NCBI GenBank assembly: GCA_031292665.1
Contig: JARLGR010000127.1
Coordinates: forward strand, 1-64,000
DNA from: Mycobacterium sp.
Lineage (GTDB): Bacteria; Actinomycetota; Actinomycetes; Mycobacteriales; Mycobacteriaceae
Reading direction: 5' to 3'
DNA length: 64,000 nt
In this document: piece after piece, positions 44,227-52,710 of the stretch
Layout of the letters: every line of letters starts with the position of its first letter
How positions within the stretch are numbered: position 1 is the stretch's first letter
The notes under the pieces: model-generated
What the model was told of the DNA's origin: nothing
What the model saw: the letters and a program-made list of their open reading frames with translations, nothing else
Database searches by the model: none
Translations under genes and position numbers: made by a program

Positions 44227-45188
44227 AACGCCCTCAGCTGACTGCCTTTTGGGTGCTCATCGCAATCACGGTCACGTCTGCCTGCGGCTCGGGCGGCGGC
44301 AGGACGGCTGCGAAGGACATCCGGTTGGATTACGCTTACTACAACCCGCTCAGCCTGGTGGTGCGCGACCAGCGCCTACTGGAAAGCCGGGGATACACCG
44401 TCACCTGGGTTCTCTCCGCCGGAAGCAACAAGGCCAACGAGGGTCTGCGGTCCCAGGGGCTGGACTTCGGCTCTACCGCCGGTTCAGCGGCGCTGGTCGC
44501 GCGGGCCAACGGCACACCGATCAAGATCATCGACGTGTACAGCAAGCCGGAATGGACGGCTCTGGTTGTCGGGAAGAATTCGGCCATCAACTCGGTGGCC
44601 GACCTGAAAGGCAAGAAGATCGCGGTCACCAAGGGAACCGATCCCTACTACTTTCTGTTGCAATCGCTTGCGACAGCAGGCCTTTCGACCGCCGACGTCG
44701 AAATCATCAATCTGCAGCACGCCGACGGCAAAACCGCCCTGGAGCGCGGTGACGTCGATGCTTGGTCCGGATTGGACCCCTTCATGGCGCAGACCGTCCA
44801 GCAGCAAGGCTCGCGACTGCTGTACCGCAATCCGGATTTCAACTCCTATGGCGTGCTTAACGTCCGCGATGACTTCAGCAGCGCCCATCCGGATACCGTC
44901 CAGTCGGTGGTCGACAGCTACGAGGAGGCCCGAAAATGGGCGGAGGCGCACCCGGACGAGTTGGCGGCATTGCTCGCCTCGCAGGCAAAGGTGACACCGA
45001 GCGTGGCCCAAGAGGAACTGCAGCGAACGACGCTGGACATCGACCCGGCGCCGGGCCAACCTCAGCTTGCCGTCCTGACCAAGATCTTGCCGATCGCGGT
45101 GGCGGACTCCGACATCAAATCCGACGACGCCGGTCGCGGCGCGCTGAGCGCCATACTCGAGCCGAAGTACGCCCAACACACTCAGTGA
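44223..45188 (+). CDS. ABC transporter solute-binding lipoprotein (SsuA-like)
   Basis: A 321-residue periplasmic-type binding lipoprotein. The signal ends in the lipobox VTSACGSGGG (Cys21). The mature fold has LDYAYYNPLSLVVRDQRLLE and AINSVADLKGKKIAVTKGTD, as in SsuA/TauA and thiamine-precursor-binding proteins. It overlaps the ATPase stop and the permease start by 4 bp each (ATGA, GTGA). It binds a small solute, most likely an organosulfonate, outside the membrane and hands it to the permease. Confidence 0.9.
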   Translation: MKRPQLTAFWVLIAITVTSACGSGGGRTAAKDIRLDYAYYNPLSLVVRDQRLLESRGYTVTWVLSAGSNKANEGLRSQGLDFGSTAGSAALVARANGTPIKIIDVYSKPEWTALVVGKNSAINSVADLKGKKIAVTKGTDPYYFLLQSLATAGLSTADVEIINLQHADGKTALERGDVDAWSGLDPFMAQTVQQQGSRLLYRNPDFNSYGVLNVRDDFSSAHPDTVQSVVDSYEEARKWAEAHPDELAALLASQAKVTPSVAQEELQRTTLDIDPAPGQPQLAVLTKILPIAVADSDIKSDDAGRGALSAILEPKYAQHTQ

Positions 45189-45979
45189 CCGGGCGCGCCG
45201 CCGCGCTGGCGAAACTGCCGCACGCCTCGGCCAAACTGCCGCACGCCCCAGTCGCACTGGCCGTCCCGGTACTGCTCCTGGTGACCTGGCAGTTCGTCAC
45301 CGCGACCGGAGTGTTTTCCGCCAGCCAGTTGCCGCCTCCGCGCGATGTGGCGGCCGCGCTCGCCGAGCTGCTGAGGCATGGCCAACTGCGGCCCAACCTG
45401 CAGGCGAGCCTTGTGCGGGTGCTGTTCGGCTACTCAGCCGGCGCGACTGCCGCGCTTGCGCTTGGTTCGCTCGTCGGGCTGTCGGCTGTCGCGCGCAGGC
45501 TGCTGGCGCCGACGGTCGCGGCATTGCGTACGGTGCCCTCGTTAGCGTGGGTGCCCCTGTTGCTCTTGTGGTTCGGCATCGACGAGACGCCGAAGGTGTT
45601 ACTTGTCGCCATCGGCGCTTTCTTTCCCGTCTACACAACGACGGCATCGGCGTTGTCGCACGTCGACGCACACCTCGTGGAGGTGGGACGGGCCTACGGT
45701 CGACGTGGTGCCTCGTTGCTGGCGACCGTGATGCTCCCCGCCGCGGCCCCAGAACTGGTGAACGGGCTCAGACTGGGCCTGGCGAACGCGTGGCTGTTTC
45801 TGGTCGCAGCGGAGCTGATTGCCTCCTCGAAGGGGTTGGGATTCCTGCTGATTGACAGCCAGAACACCGGCCGTACCGATGTGATGCTGCTCGCGATCGT
45901 GCTGCTCGCCGGTTTGGGCAAACTCACCGACGCGGCACTCGCCGCCATCGAGCAGCGGATGGTGCGCCGGCGCTGCTAG
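45185..45979 (+). CDS. ABC transporter permease (SsuC-like)
   Basis: A 264-residue binding-protein-dependent permease with about six membrane spans. The EAA loop that contacts the ATPase is EVGRAYGRRGASLLATVMLP followed by AAAPELVNGLRLGLANAW. The start is GTG 45185, within the GTGA overlap. Unusually, the N-terminus has a short tandem repeat, KLPHASA then KLPHAPV, coded by two identical 15-bp repeats (AAACTGCCGCACGCC at 45212-45226 and 45233-45247). It completes the importer. Confidence 0.92.
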   Translation: MTGRAAALAKLPHASAKLPHAPVALAVPVLLLVTWQFVTATGVFSASQLPPPRDVAAALAELLRHGQLRPNLQASLVRVLFGYSAGATAALALGSLVGLSAVARRLLAPTVAALRTVPSLAWVPLLLLWFGIDETPKVLLVAIGAFFPVYTTTASALSHVDAHLVEVGRAYGRRGASLLATVMLPAAAPELVNGLRLGLANAWLFLVAAELIASSKGLGFLLIDSQNTGRTDVMLLAIVLLAGLGKLTDAALAAIEQRMVRRRC

Positions 45980-46036
45980 TTCAACCGAGGCCGAGCCATC
46001 GGCGCTGACCCGTCGCAGGTCGCTACGACTGCCGGA

Positions 46037-47782
46037 TTACTTCGAACCCTGCGATGACGCGGTCAGTGCCTCCGCAGGCTCGGCTTCCCCATGGCGGCGG
46101 CCTATGTGGGCCTCGGCGCGCATCCGTTCCACCATGTGCGGGTAGTGCAGCTCGAAGGCCGGCCGCTCCGAACGGATCCGGGGCAGTTCGGTGAAGTTAT
46201 GCCGCGGCGGCGGGCAGCTGGTGGCCCACTCCAACGAATTGCCGTGGCCCCAGGGATCGTCGACCAACACCGGCTCACCGTAGCGCCAGCTCTTGAAAAC
46301 GTTCCACACAAACGGCAGGACGGAGACACCGAGGATGAAGGCGCCAATGGTGGAGATGAAGTTGAGCGTCGCGAACCCGTCGGTGGGCAGGTAGTCGGCG
46401 TAGCGGCGGGGCATCCCCGAAGTGCCCAGCCAGTGCTGCACCAGGAAGGTGATGTGGAAGCCGAGGAAGGTCAGCCAGAAGTGCAACTTGCCGAGCCGCT
46501 CGTCGAGCAGGCGTCCGGTCATCTTCGGGAACCAGAAGTAGACGCCCGCGTAGGTGGCGAACACGATCGTGCCGAACAGCGTGTAGTGGAAATGCGCCAC
46601 GACGAAATAGGTGTCGCTGATGTGGAAGTCAAGCGGCGGGCTGGCCAGCAGCACGCCGGTCAGGCCACCGAGCAGGAAGGTGACCAGGAAGCCGAGCACG
46701 AACAGCATCGGTGTTTGGAACGTCAACTGGCCCCGCCACATCGTGCCGATCCAGTTGAAGAACTTGATCCCGGTTGGCACCGCGATCAGGAACGTCATGA
46801 ACGAGAAGAACGGCAGCAGCACGGCGCCGGTCGCATACATGTGGTGCGCCCACACCGCCACCGACAGCGCGGCGATGGCCAGCGTCGCGTAGACCAGCGT
46901 GGTGTAGCCGAAGATCGGCTTGCGGGAAAACACCGGGATGATCTCGGTGACGATGCCGAAGAACGGCAACGCGATGACGTACACCTCGGGATGCCCGAAG
47001 AACCAGAACAGATGCTGGAACAGGATGACCCCGCCGTTGGACGCGTCGTAGATGTGCGCACCGAAGCGGCGGTCGGCTTCAAGGCCGAACAGCGCGGCGG
47101 TCAGCAGCGGAAAGACGATCAGCACAAGCACACTGGTGACCAGGATGTTCCAGGTGAAGATCGGCATCCGGAACATGGTCATGCCGGGGGCCCGGAGGCA
47201 CACCACGGTGGTGATCATGTTCACCGCGCCCAGGATGGTGCCCAGACCACCGACGCCGACGCCCAGAATCCATAGGTCCCCGCCGGCGCCGGGACTGTGG
47301 ACCGCATTCGACAGCGGCGTGTAGGCGGTCCACCCGAAATCGGCCGGACCGCCCGGCATGATGAAGCCGCTCAATGCGATGAGCGCTCCGAAGATGAAGA
47401 GCCAGAACGACAGGGCGTTGAGCCGGGGGAAGGCCACGTCGGGCGCGCCGATCTGCAGCGGCAGCACCAGGTTGGAGAAACCGAAGACGACGGGCGTCGC
47501 GTAAAACAGCAGCATGGCCGTGCCGTGCATGGTGAAGAGCTGGTTGTACTGCTCGTTGGACAGGAATTGCAGCCCGGGTCGTGCCAGCTCCAGGCGGAGG
47601 AGAAGCGCCATCAGGCCGCCGATGAAGAAGAAGATGAAGCAGGCGACCATGTACATGATGCCGATCATCTTGTGGTCGGTGGTGCTGATCACCTTGTAGA
47701 TCAGGTTGCCCTTCGGGCCTGTGCGCGCCGGGAAGGGCCGGCTGGCCTCCAGATCACTGATGGGGGGCGCTTCAGCGGTCAT
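46037..47782 (-). CDS. ctaD: Cytochrome c oxidase subunit I (CtaD)
   Basis: A 581-residue subunit of the aa3 terminal oxidase. Twelve membrane spans are expected. Ligands seen are His86 (heme a) in [12 protein letters not shown], CuB His264 with Tyr268 in [14 protein letters not shown], His313-His314 in [11 protein letters not shown], and His397 (heme a3) and His399 (heme a) in [13 protein letters not shown]. The start is ATG 47782 behind GGAGAGG. It is in the inner membrane, as part of the cytochrome bcc-aa3 supercomplex. It is divergent from the DUF4185 gene. The C-terminus (about 520-581) is the actinobacterial extension. Confidence 0.97.
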   Translation of the reverse strand: MTAEAPPISDLEASRPFPARTGPKGNLIYKVISTTDHKMIGIMYMVACFIFFFIGGLMALLLRLELARPGLQFLSNEQYNQLFTMHGTAMLLFYATPVVFGFSNLVLPLQIGAPDVAFPRLNALSFWLFIFGALIALSGFIMPGGPADFGWTAYTPLSNAVHSPGAGGDLWILGVGVGGLGTILGAVNMITTVVCLRAPGMTMFRMPIFTWNILVTSVLVLIVFPLLTAALFGLEADRRFGAHIYDASNGGVILFQHLFWFFGHPEVYVIALPFFGIVTEIIPVFSRKPIFGYTTLVYATLAIAALSVAVWAHHMYATGAVLLPFFSFMTFLIAVPTGIKFFNWIGTMWRGQLTFQTPMLFVLGFLVTFLLGGLTGVLLASPPLDFHISDTYFVVAHFHYTLFGTIVFATYAGVYFWFPKMTGRLLDERLGKLHFWLTFLGFHITFLVQHWLGTSGMPRRYADYLPTDGFATLNFISTIGAFILGVSVLPFVWNVFKSWRYGEPVLVDDPWGHGNSLEWATSCPPPRHNFTELPRIRSERPAFELHYPHMVERMRAEAHIGRRHGEAEPAEALTASSQGSK

Positions 47783-47917
47783 GAACTACCTCTCCAGGGA
47801 ACCCGGCAACTGGCGCAGCAAATGATAAGCCGTCCAAGCATTCGCGGCTACTCTTTAGCTGCCCTAGGGCCGAACGTCCCAAATTTCGCTGCATTTCTGC
47901 TCAGTAAAGCGCGTTAG

Positions 47918-47936
47918 CAAAGTGAGCCTTACCTTC
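47918..47936. promoter_or_regulatory. Candidate IdeR/DtxR iron box
   Basis: CAAAGTGAGCCTTACCTTC matches the IdeR consensus TWAGGTWAGSCTWACCTWA at 14 of 19 positions when ambiguity codes are used. It lies about 40 bp before the DUF4185 start and 136 bp before ctaD. In M. tuberculosis the gene divergent from ctaD is fecB (ferric citrate-binding lipoprotein), so iron control at this place would make sense. Not tested. Confidence 0.4.
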
Positions 47937-47974
47937 CCAATGTTGGGTTGGGAGGAGCAAAGCTGCCTTATCGT

Positions 47975-49168
47975 GTGGTGGTGTGGCGGGCCGGCCGATT
48001 CCTCGTCGTCCTGATAACGACTGCGGCCGCGCTGGGTCTATTCGTCCCGTGGTCACCCCTGCCCGCCATGTGGCGCGCGGCACCGTCGGTGATCGGGTCC
48101 GCGCCGCTCAGTTGCCTGGAAGCCGCCCTGACGGACTATGCCAACTCCGGCGAGGGTTGGACGGGTGGGGATTCCACCTGGTCGGCACCGCTGCCCGACG
48201 ACCGGCAGCTGTTCGCGTTCTCGGACAGCTTTCTCGGCCCCATCACCCCGCCGGGCCGGCCGCCCGACGCGGCGTTCGTGCACAATTCGTTCGTCGTCCG
48301 CGACGCCCGGGGACACTGGTCGACCGTCGTCGGCGGGACGCCCGACCACCCCGCGGCACTCATCGAACCGGCCGACCCCGCGCACTGGTTCTGGCTGGGG
48401 GCCGCCACCCAAATCGGTGGTGCGCTGCAGGTTCCACTCAGCGAGTGGAGAAGCACCGGGCCGGGTCCGTTCGACTTCGGTTTCGTGGGGTCAGCGCTGG
48501 CGCGATTCGACGGCCCCGATCTGCGGACCCCGTCCTCGATCAGCCCGCTTCCGCGGTCGCGCGAGATCCAGTGGGGTCAGTGGGTCCAGCCCGACAAGGG
48601 ATGGACCTACGTGTACGGCGTCGAGAGCACCGGTGACAGCAAATACCTGCACGTGGCCCGCGTTGCGGGAGATGATCTGCGCCAGGCGTTCTCCTACTGG
48701 ACCGGCCGGGCGTGGTCATCGTCGGAGTCGGATTCGATGCGGGTGGCCGACGGCATCTCCGCCGAGCTGTCCGTGCACAGGTTGCGTGACGGCGTGTACA
48801 TGCTGACCACGATGCAGGGCGGGAAGCTGTACACCGACCGGCTGGTGGGACGTTTCGGTCCGTCACCGACGGGACCGTTCGGCCCCGCGGTCACCCTCTA
48901 TCGGACACCCGAGATCGGCAGCTCGGGGCTGTATCGCGACGCCCACGTCTACGCCTACAACGCCCACGTGCACCCGGAGTTCTCGACATCCACCAGCCTT
49001 GTCATCTCCTACGACGTCAACAGCGTCGACACCGCTCCGGGAGGTGACGTGTACCGCCAGGTGAGCATCTATCGACCACGCTTCGTGGTCGTGTCGCTGC
49101 GCTGGAAGGATGGGTCCGAGCCTTCAGATGCTGTCGCCCCCCGGGGCCGCCCGCGGCCCTGTCCCTAG
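47975..49168 (+). CDS. DUF4185 domain protein, membrane-anchored or secreted
   Basis: A 397-residue protein. The N-terminus is a signal/anchor (RAGRFLVVLITTAAALGLFV). Thereafter it has the beta-propeller-like DUF4185 pattern: GDSTWSAPLPDDRQLFAFSD, FAFSDSFLGPITPPGRPPDA, QWVQPDKGWTYVYGVES and later YAYNAHVHPEFS. GTG 47975 was chosen; a TTG at 47948 would add nine residues, and a GGAGG at 47951-47955 lies between the two. Related proteins act on glycans of the mycobacterial envelope (DUF4185 includes arabinan-degrading hydrolases), so a cell-wall glycosidase is possible. Confidence 0.85.
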   Translation: MVVWRAGRFLVVLITTAAALGLFVPWSPLPAMWRAAPSVIGSAPLSCLEAALTDYANSGEGWTGGDSTWSAPLPDDRQLFAFSDSFLGPITPPGRPPDAAFVHNSFVVRDARGHWSTVVGGTPDHPAALIEPADPAHWFWLGAATQIGGALQVPLSEWRSTGPGPFDFGFVGSALARFDGPDLRTPSSISPLPRSREIQWGQWVQPDKGWTYVYGVESTGDSKYLHVARVAGDDLRQAFSYWTGRAWSSSESDSMRVADGISAELSVHRLRDGVYMLTTMQGGKLYTDRLVGRFGPSPTGPFGPAVTLYRTPEIGSSGLYRDAHVYAYNAHVHPEFSTSTSLVISYDVNSVDTAPGGDVYRQVSIYRPRFVVVSLRWKDGSEPSDAVAPRGRPRPCP

Positions 49169-49192
49169 CGAAAAGCTCAGCAGCGCAACTAC

Positions 49193-49801
49193 TTAGATCG
49201 CGGCTGCCGCTCCCCGGGCCGCGGCGGTGAGAGTGGCGACAAGGCTGTCCTCGTCGGTGTCGATGTCGCCGTGCAGCCAGCCGATAATCAGGGCGGTGGT
49301 GCCGGCGACCAGCGCGCGCGTCGCCAACGTCCGGTCGACGGACGGCTTCGGGCGTCCGGCGAAGGGGATGGCGTCGGCCACCATGCGCTCGGTGAAATCA
49401 CGAACCGCGCGCTGTTGACGTTCGTGGAGCCGCGGAAAACCCGGGCACTCCATGTACAGCCGCGCATCCGCGGGCTCCGACGCCAGGGTGTGCACCACCG
49501 CGCGCAGTGTGCCCTCGACGCGATTGGCGAGCGGAGCGGTGGTCAGCACGTCGTCCATCTGGGCCACCAAGCGGCCGAACAAATCCTCGGCGCACGCGTC
49601 GAGCAAATCGTCCTTGTCGGCGAATTCGGTGTAGAAGTAGCGCTTGCTCAGGGCTGCGCGCTGGCACACCAGGTCGACCGTCAGCGGAGCCACACCGACA
49701 TCGGCGATGAGCGCACGGGCGGCGCCCAGCAGGCGGACGCGGCGGTCTTGCGAACGCTGTTCGGCGCTCAGCCCGCCGTAGGTGCGGCCTCCGACAGTCA
49801 T
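49193..49801 (-). CDS. TetR family transcriptional regulator
   Basis: A 202-residue TetR regulator. The HTH is LTVDLVCQRAALSKRYFYTE, with FADKDDLLDACAEDLF as the following helix. The start at ATG 49801 has AAGGTG upstream; earlier Mets at 49819 and 49858 are possible. It is divergent from the P450 at 49913 with about 110 bp between them. That gap has the inverted repeat GGAACG-N20-CGTTCC (49825-49856). It probably regulates itself and the P450. Confidence 0.88.
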   Translation of the reverse strand: MTVGGRTYGGLSAEQRSQDRRVRLLGAARALIADVGVAPLTVDLVCQRAALSKRYFYTEFADKDDLLDACAEDLFGRLVAQMDDVLTTAPLANRVEGTLRAVVHTLASEPADARLYMECPGFPRLHERQQRAVRDFTERMVADAIPFAGRPKPSVDRTLATRALVAGTTALIIGWLHGDIDTDEDSLVATLTAAARGAAAAI

Positions 49802-49824
49802 GACGACACCTTGACCCATCAGTC

Positions 49825-49856
49825 GGAACGAGCATAATCTCAAACGCGATCGTTCC
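49825..49856. promoter_or_regulatory. Split inverted repeat, candidate TetR operator
   Basis: GGAACG (49825-49830) and CGTTCC (49851-49856) are perfect 6-bp arms separated by 20 bp in the TetR/P450 intergenic region. The spacing suits two dimers or one widely spaced operator. TTGACG (about 49864) is a possible -35 for the P450. Confidence 0.4.
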
Positions 49857-49912
49857 ACATCGCTTGACGGGTCGCACCCCCCTCAACTCGCACCCGCACC
49901 CTAGGAGACCGT

Positions 49913-51163
49913 ATGGGCACCCGGATCATGGACGACGCCGCGCGGCTGCTGGCCGACCCCCAGGCCTATACCGACGAGAAGCGCTTACACGAGGCGCTGG
50001 CTCACCTGCGCGCGCACGCTCCGGTGTCCTGGGTCGACGTCCAGGGCTACCGGCCGTTCTGGGCCATCACCAAGCACGCCGACGTGATGGACATCGAGCG
50101 CCAGAACGACTTGTTCACCAACGATCCGCGCCCGTTGTTGATGGTCGCCGACGGCGAGGATGTGCTGCGCGCACAAATGGAGGCCGGTATCGGCCTGCGC
50201 ACGCTGATCCACATGGACGACCCGCACCACCGCGACATGCGCAAGATCGGCGCCGACTGGTTTCGTCCGAAGGTGCTGCGCGACCTGAAGGTTCGTGTCG
50301 ATGAGCTGGCCAAGATCTACGTCGACAAGATGGTCGAGAAAGGACCGGAGTGCGACTTCGTCCAGGAGGTCGCGGTCAACTACCCGCTCTATGTGATCCT
50401 GTCGCTGCTGGGCCTGCCGGAGTCGGACTTCCCGCGGATGCTCAAGCTCACCCAGGAAATGTTCGGCGGCGACGACACGGAGTTCCAGCGCGGAAAGTCC
50501 ACCGAGGACATGCTCGCCGTGCTGCTGGACTTCTTCAACTACTTCGCGGCGCTCACCGCGTCGCGCCGCGAGCACCCGACGGAGGACCTGGCGTCGGCGA
50601 TCGCCAACGCGACGATCAACGGCGAACCGTTGTCGGACATGGACACCGCGTCGTACTACGTGATCGTGGCCAGCGCGGGCCACGACACCACCAGCGCCGG
50701 GATCGCCGGCGGCATGCTCGCATTGCTGGAGAACCCCGGCGAGCTGGCACGGCTGCAAAAGGACATGGGCCTGATGGGCACCGCGGTGGAGGAGATGATC
50801 CGCTGCGTGGTGCCGGTCACGGAGTTCATGCGCACCGCGCAGGCCGACACGGAGGTGCGCGGGGTGCCGATCGCGAAGGGCGAGTCGGTGCTGCTGTCCT
50901 ATGTGTCGGCCAACCGCGACGAGGAGGTGTTCAAGGACCCGATGCGCTTCGACGTCGGCCGGGATCCCAACAAGCACCTGTCATTCGGGTACGGCGTGCA
51001 CTTCTGCCTGGGCGCCGCGTTGGCGCGGATGGAGATGAACAGTTTCTTCTCGGAGCTCGTGCCGCGGATCAAGTCGATCGAGCTGGCCGGTGAGCCGGAA
51101 CTGATGGCCACGACCTTCGTCGGTGGCCTCAAGCACTTGCCGATCCGATACTCACTGAAGTGA
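49913..51163 (+). CDS. Cytochrome P450
   Basis: A 416-residue P450. The oxygen-activation I-helix is SAGHDTT (254-260), the ExxR motif is EMIR (294-297) and the heme loop is SFGYGVHFCLGAAL, with the ligand Cys365. The start is ATG 49913. It is soluble with no membrane anchor. It is a class-I type that needs ferredoxin and ferredoxin reductase, which are not adjacent. The subfamily could not be assigned. The divergent TetR suggests it is inducible. Confidence 0.94.
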   Translation: MGTRIMDDAARLLADPQAYTDEKRLHEALAHLRAHAPVSWVDVQGYRPFWAITKHADVMDIERQNDLFTNDPRPLLMVADGEDVLRAQMEAGIGLRTLIHMDDPHHRDMRKIGADWFRPKVLRDLKVRVDELAKIYVDKMVEKGPECDFVQEVAVNYPLYVILSLLGLPESDFPRMLKLTQEMFGGDDTEFQRGKSTEDMLAVLLDFFNYFAALTASRREHPTEDLASAIANATINGEPLSDMDTASYYVIVASAGHDTTSAGIAGGMLALLENPGELARLQKDMGLMGTAVEEMIRCVVPVTEFMRTAQADTEVRGVPIAKGESVLLSYVSANRDEEVFKDPMRFDVGRDPNKHLSFGYGVHFCLGAALARMEMNSFFSELVPRIKSIELAGEPELMATTFVGGLKHLPIRYSLK

Positions 51164-51175
51164 ACTGCATCTCTG

Positions 51176-51424
51176 TCAGGCGATGATCAGGCCTTCGGAC
51201 AGTTCATCTTTCAGCACGGCCTCGGCGAGCCACTCACCGAGCAGCGGCCCAGACTTCATCAGGTTGCTGCCGACGAACGCGGCGATGCGGAATATCCGCG
51301 CCAATCCCGCAGACTGCTCCGAGAACGGCTGACCACGCTCGAGCACGATCGCGGCCTCCCCCCGCCGCGACAGCTCATCGGCGGCGGAGAGCCCGCACAC
51401 CCCCGCGCCGATGATGAGAATCAC
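51176..51424 (-). pseudogene. FAD-dependent oxidoreductase with large internal deletion (82 aa)
   Basis: This frame starts MILIIGAGVCGLSAADELSR, a clear FAD Rossmann motif, and continues SEQSAGLARIFRIAA. It then joins directly to FVGSNLMKSGPLLGEWLAEA, which is typical of the C-terminal part of glycine/sarcosine oxidase-like flavoproteins. The middle part of a normally roughly 370-residue enzyme is missing while the reading frame is kept. It lies 21 bp after the Eis-like gene on the same strand. A real in-frame deletion rather than a frameshift. Confidence 0.75.
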
Positions 51425-51445
51425 GTGGTCTTCATACCCCGCGGG

Positions 51446-52663
51446 TCAGAAGTAGAACCCGGCATACGGCGCATCGAGAACCGCAAACAGCCGGTCGGCC
51501 TCGACAAGCGCCGCCGGGTCCTCGGCGCGGAGCAGCCCGGCCGTGTCAAGGTTGCGCCACGTCACCCCGCCGAGCAGGACGGCGGCCAGTCCCTCGACGC
51601 CGACATGAAGTTGCGGACGCCGTTCCGTCGCTTCGGCGCCGTCGCCCGAAATGGTGAAACTCACCGAATTCGCGGGGAAGATCGGGTCGTTCACCGCGAC
51701 GGTGACCTCGCCGTCCGTCGCGTAGCGGCGTTCCGACAGCGCCTTGTGGACGTCGATCACGCGCAGCCACGTTTCGTCGTGCACCGCGGTCACCCGCACG
51801 CCCCGCCGATCGAGGAGAAGCCACGGCAGCGGATCGTCGACGGGCAGCATCCAGAACACCACGCGGTCAACGAGATCCAGCCCGAGCAGGAAGCGCATGA
51901 GTCCCAGGTAGGCGTCCGCGGTGGGCGCGAAGAAATCCTCGACCGCGATGGTCCGCTGCTCGCTGACGAACCACGCCCCGGTGTCGATGGGGCGGTAGCG
52001 GGCGAAGCCCGACTCGCATCCGGGGTCGCCGTGCACCGCGACATAGGAAGCGCCCGAGATTGATTCGGTGCGCAGCCGCAGGCCCTGCCACCACACCTCA
52101 GGGCGATCGATGGAGCCGGGTCGGGACGGGCGGTTTCCCGCATAGATCCGGGGCAGCACATCCCAGGCTTCGGCAGCGTCCAACAGCCGCACCGGGCCGC
52201 CGACCCCGACGTCGGGACGAAGCGCCGTCCGTGCCGTCTGAACCTCGACCGTCTGCGATGAGCTGGCCACACCGTAGCCGTACCGCTCGTAGATCGTGGC
52301 CTCCGAAGCCCGCAGCGTGGCGAGGACCTCACCGCGTGCGGCGATGTCGCGCAACTGATGACGCATCAGGTCGGTGGCGATACCTTTCCGGGTAAACGAC
52401 GGCAGCACTCCGATGTGAGTGACGGCGGCGTGGCCCACGATCGCTCCACCGGGAAGCGTTAGCCCACTGGTCACGGCGTCGGCGGTGCCGACGAGGTGGT
52501 CGCCGATGAACGCTCCGACCGTGCGGCCCGGCTCGAATAGCTTGGTGATCCGCCCGGGCGGCAGTTTGGACAAGGGAGGGAAGCCGACCATGGCGGCGCG
52601 AAAGACGTTAGCCGCGGTGATGAGGTCGTCCTCGCCGTCGAGAACGCGAATGTCGGCGGTCAT
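51446..52663 (-). CDS. Eis-family GNAT N-acetyltransferase (enhanced intracellular survival-like)
   Basis: A 405-residue tripartite acetyltransferase similar in design to M. tuberculosis Eis (402 aa) but clearly divergent, so perhaps a paralogue. The acetyl-CoA loop is VLPSFTRKGIATDLMRHQL (87-105) and the catalytic Tyr is expected at 125 in ATIYERYGYG. The protein ends AGFYF, matching the C-terminal aromatic carboxylate that acts as base in Eis. Eis proteins acetylate several amines of aminoglycosides and host or bacterial proteins. The start is ATG 52663. Downstream lies the FAD oxidoreductase remnant. Confidence 0.88.
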   Translation of the reverse strand: MTADIRVLDGEDDLITAANVFRAAMVGFPPLSKLPPGRITKLFEPGRTVGAFIGDHLVGTADAVTSGLTLPGGAIVGHAAVTHIGVLPSFTRKGIATDLMRHQLRDIAARGEVLATLRASEATIYERYGYGVASSSQTVEVQTARTALRPDVGVGGPVRLLDAAEAWDVLPRIYAGNRPSRPGSIDRPEVWWQGLRLRTESISGASYVAVHGDPGCESGFARYRPIDTGAWFVSEQRTIAVEDFFAPTADAYLGLMRFLLGLDLVDRVVFWMLPVDDPLPWLLLDRRGVRVTAVHDETWLRVIDVHKALSERRYATDGEVTVAVNDPIFPANSVSFTISGDGAEATERRPQLHVGVEGLAAVLLGGVTWRNLDTAGLLRAEDPAALVEADRLFAVLDAPYAGFYF

Positions 52664-52710
52664 GCCGCAATCATGTCTCGTACCGCTAGTGGTAGTCGCA
52701 GCGCCATACC

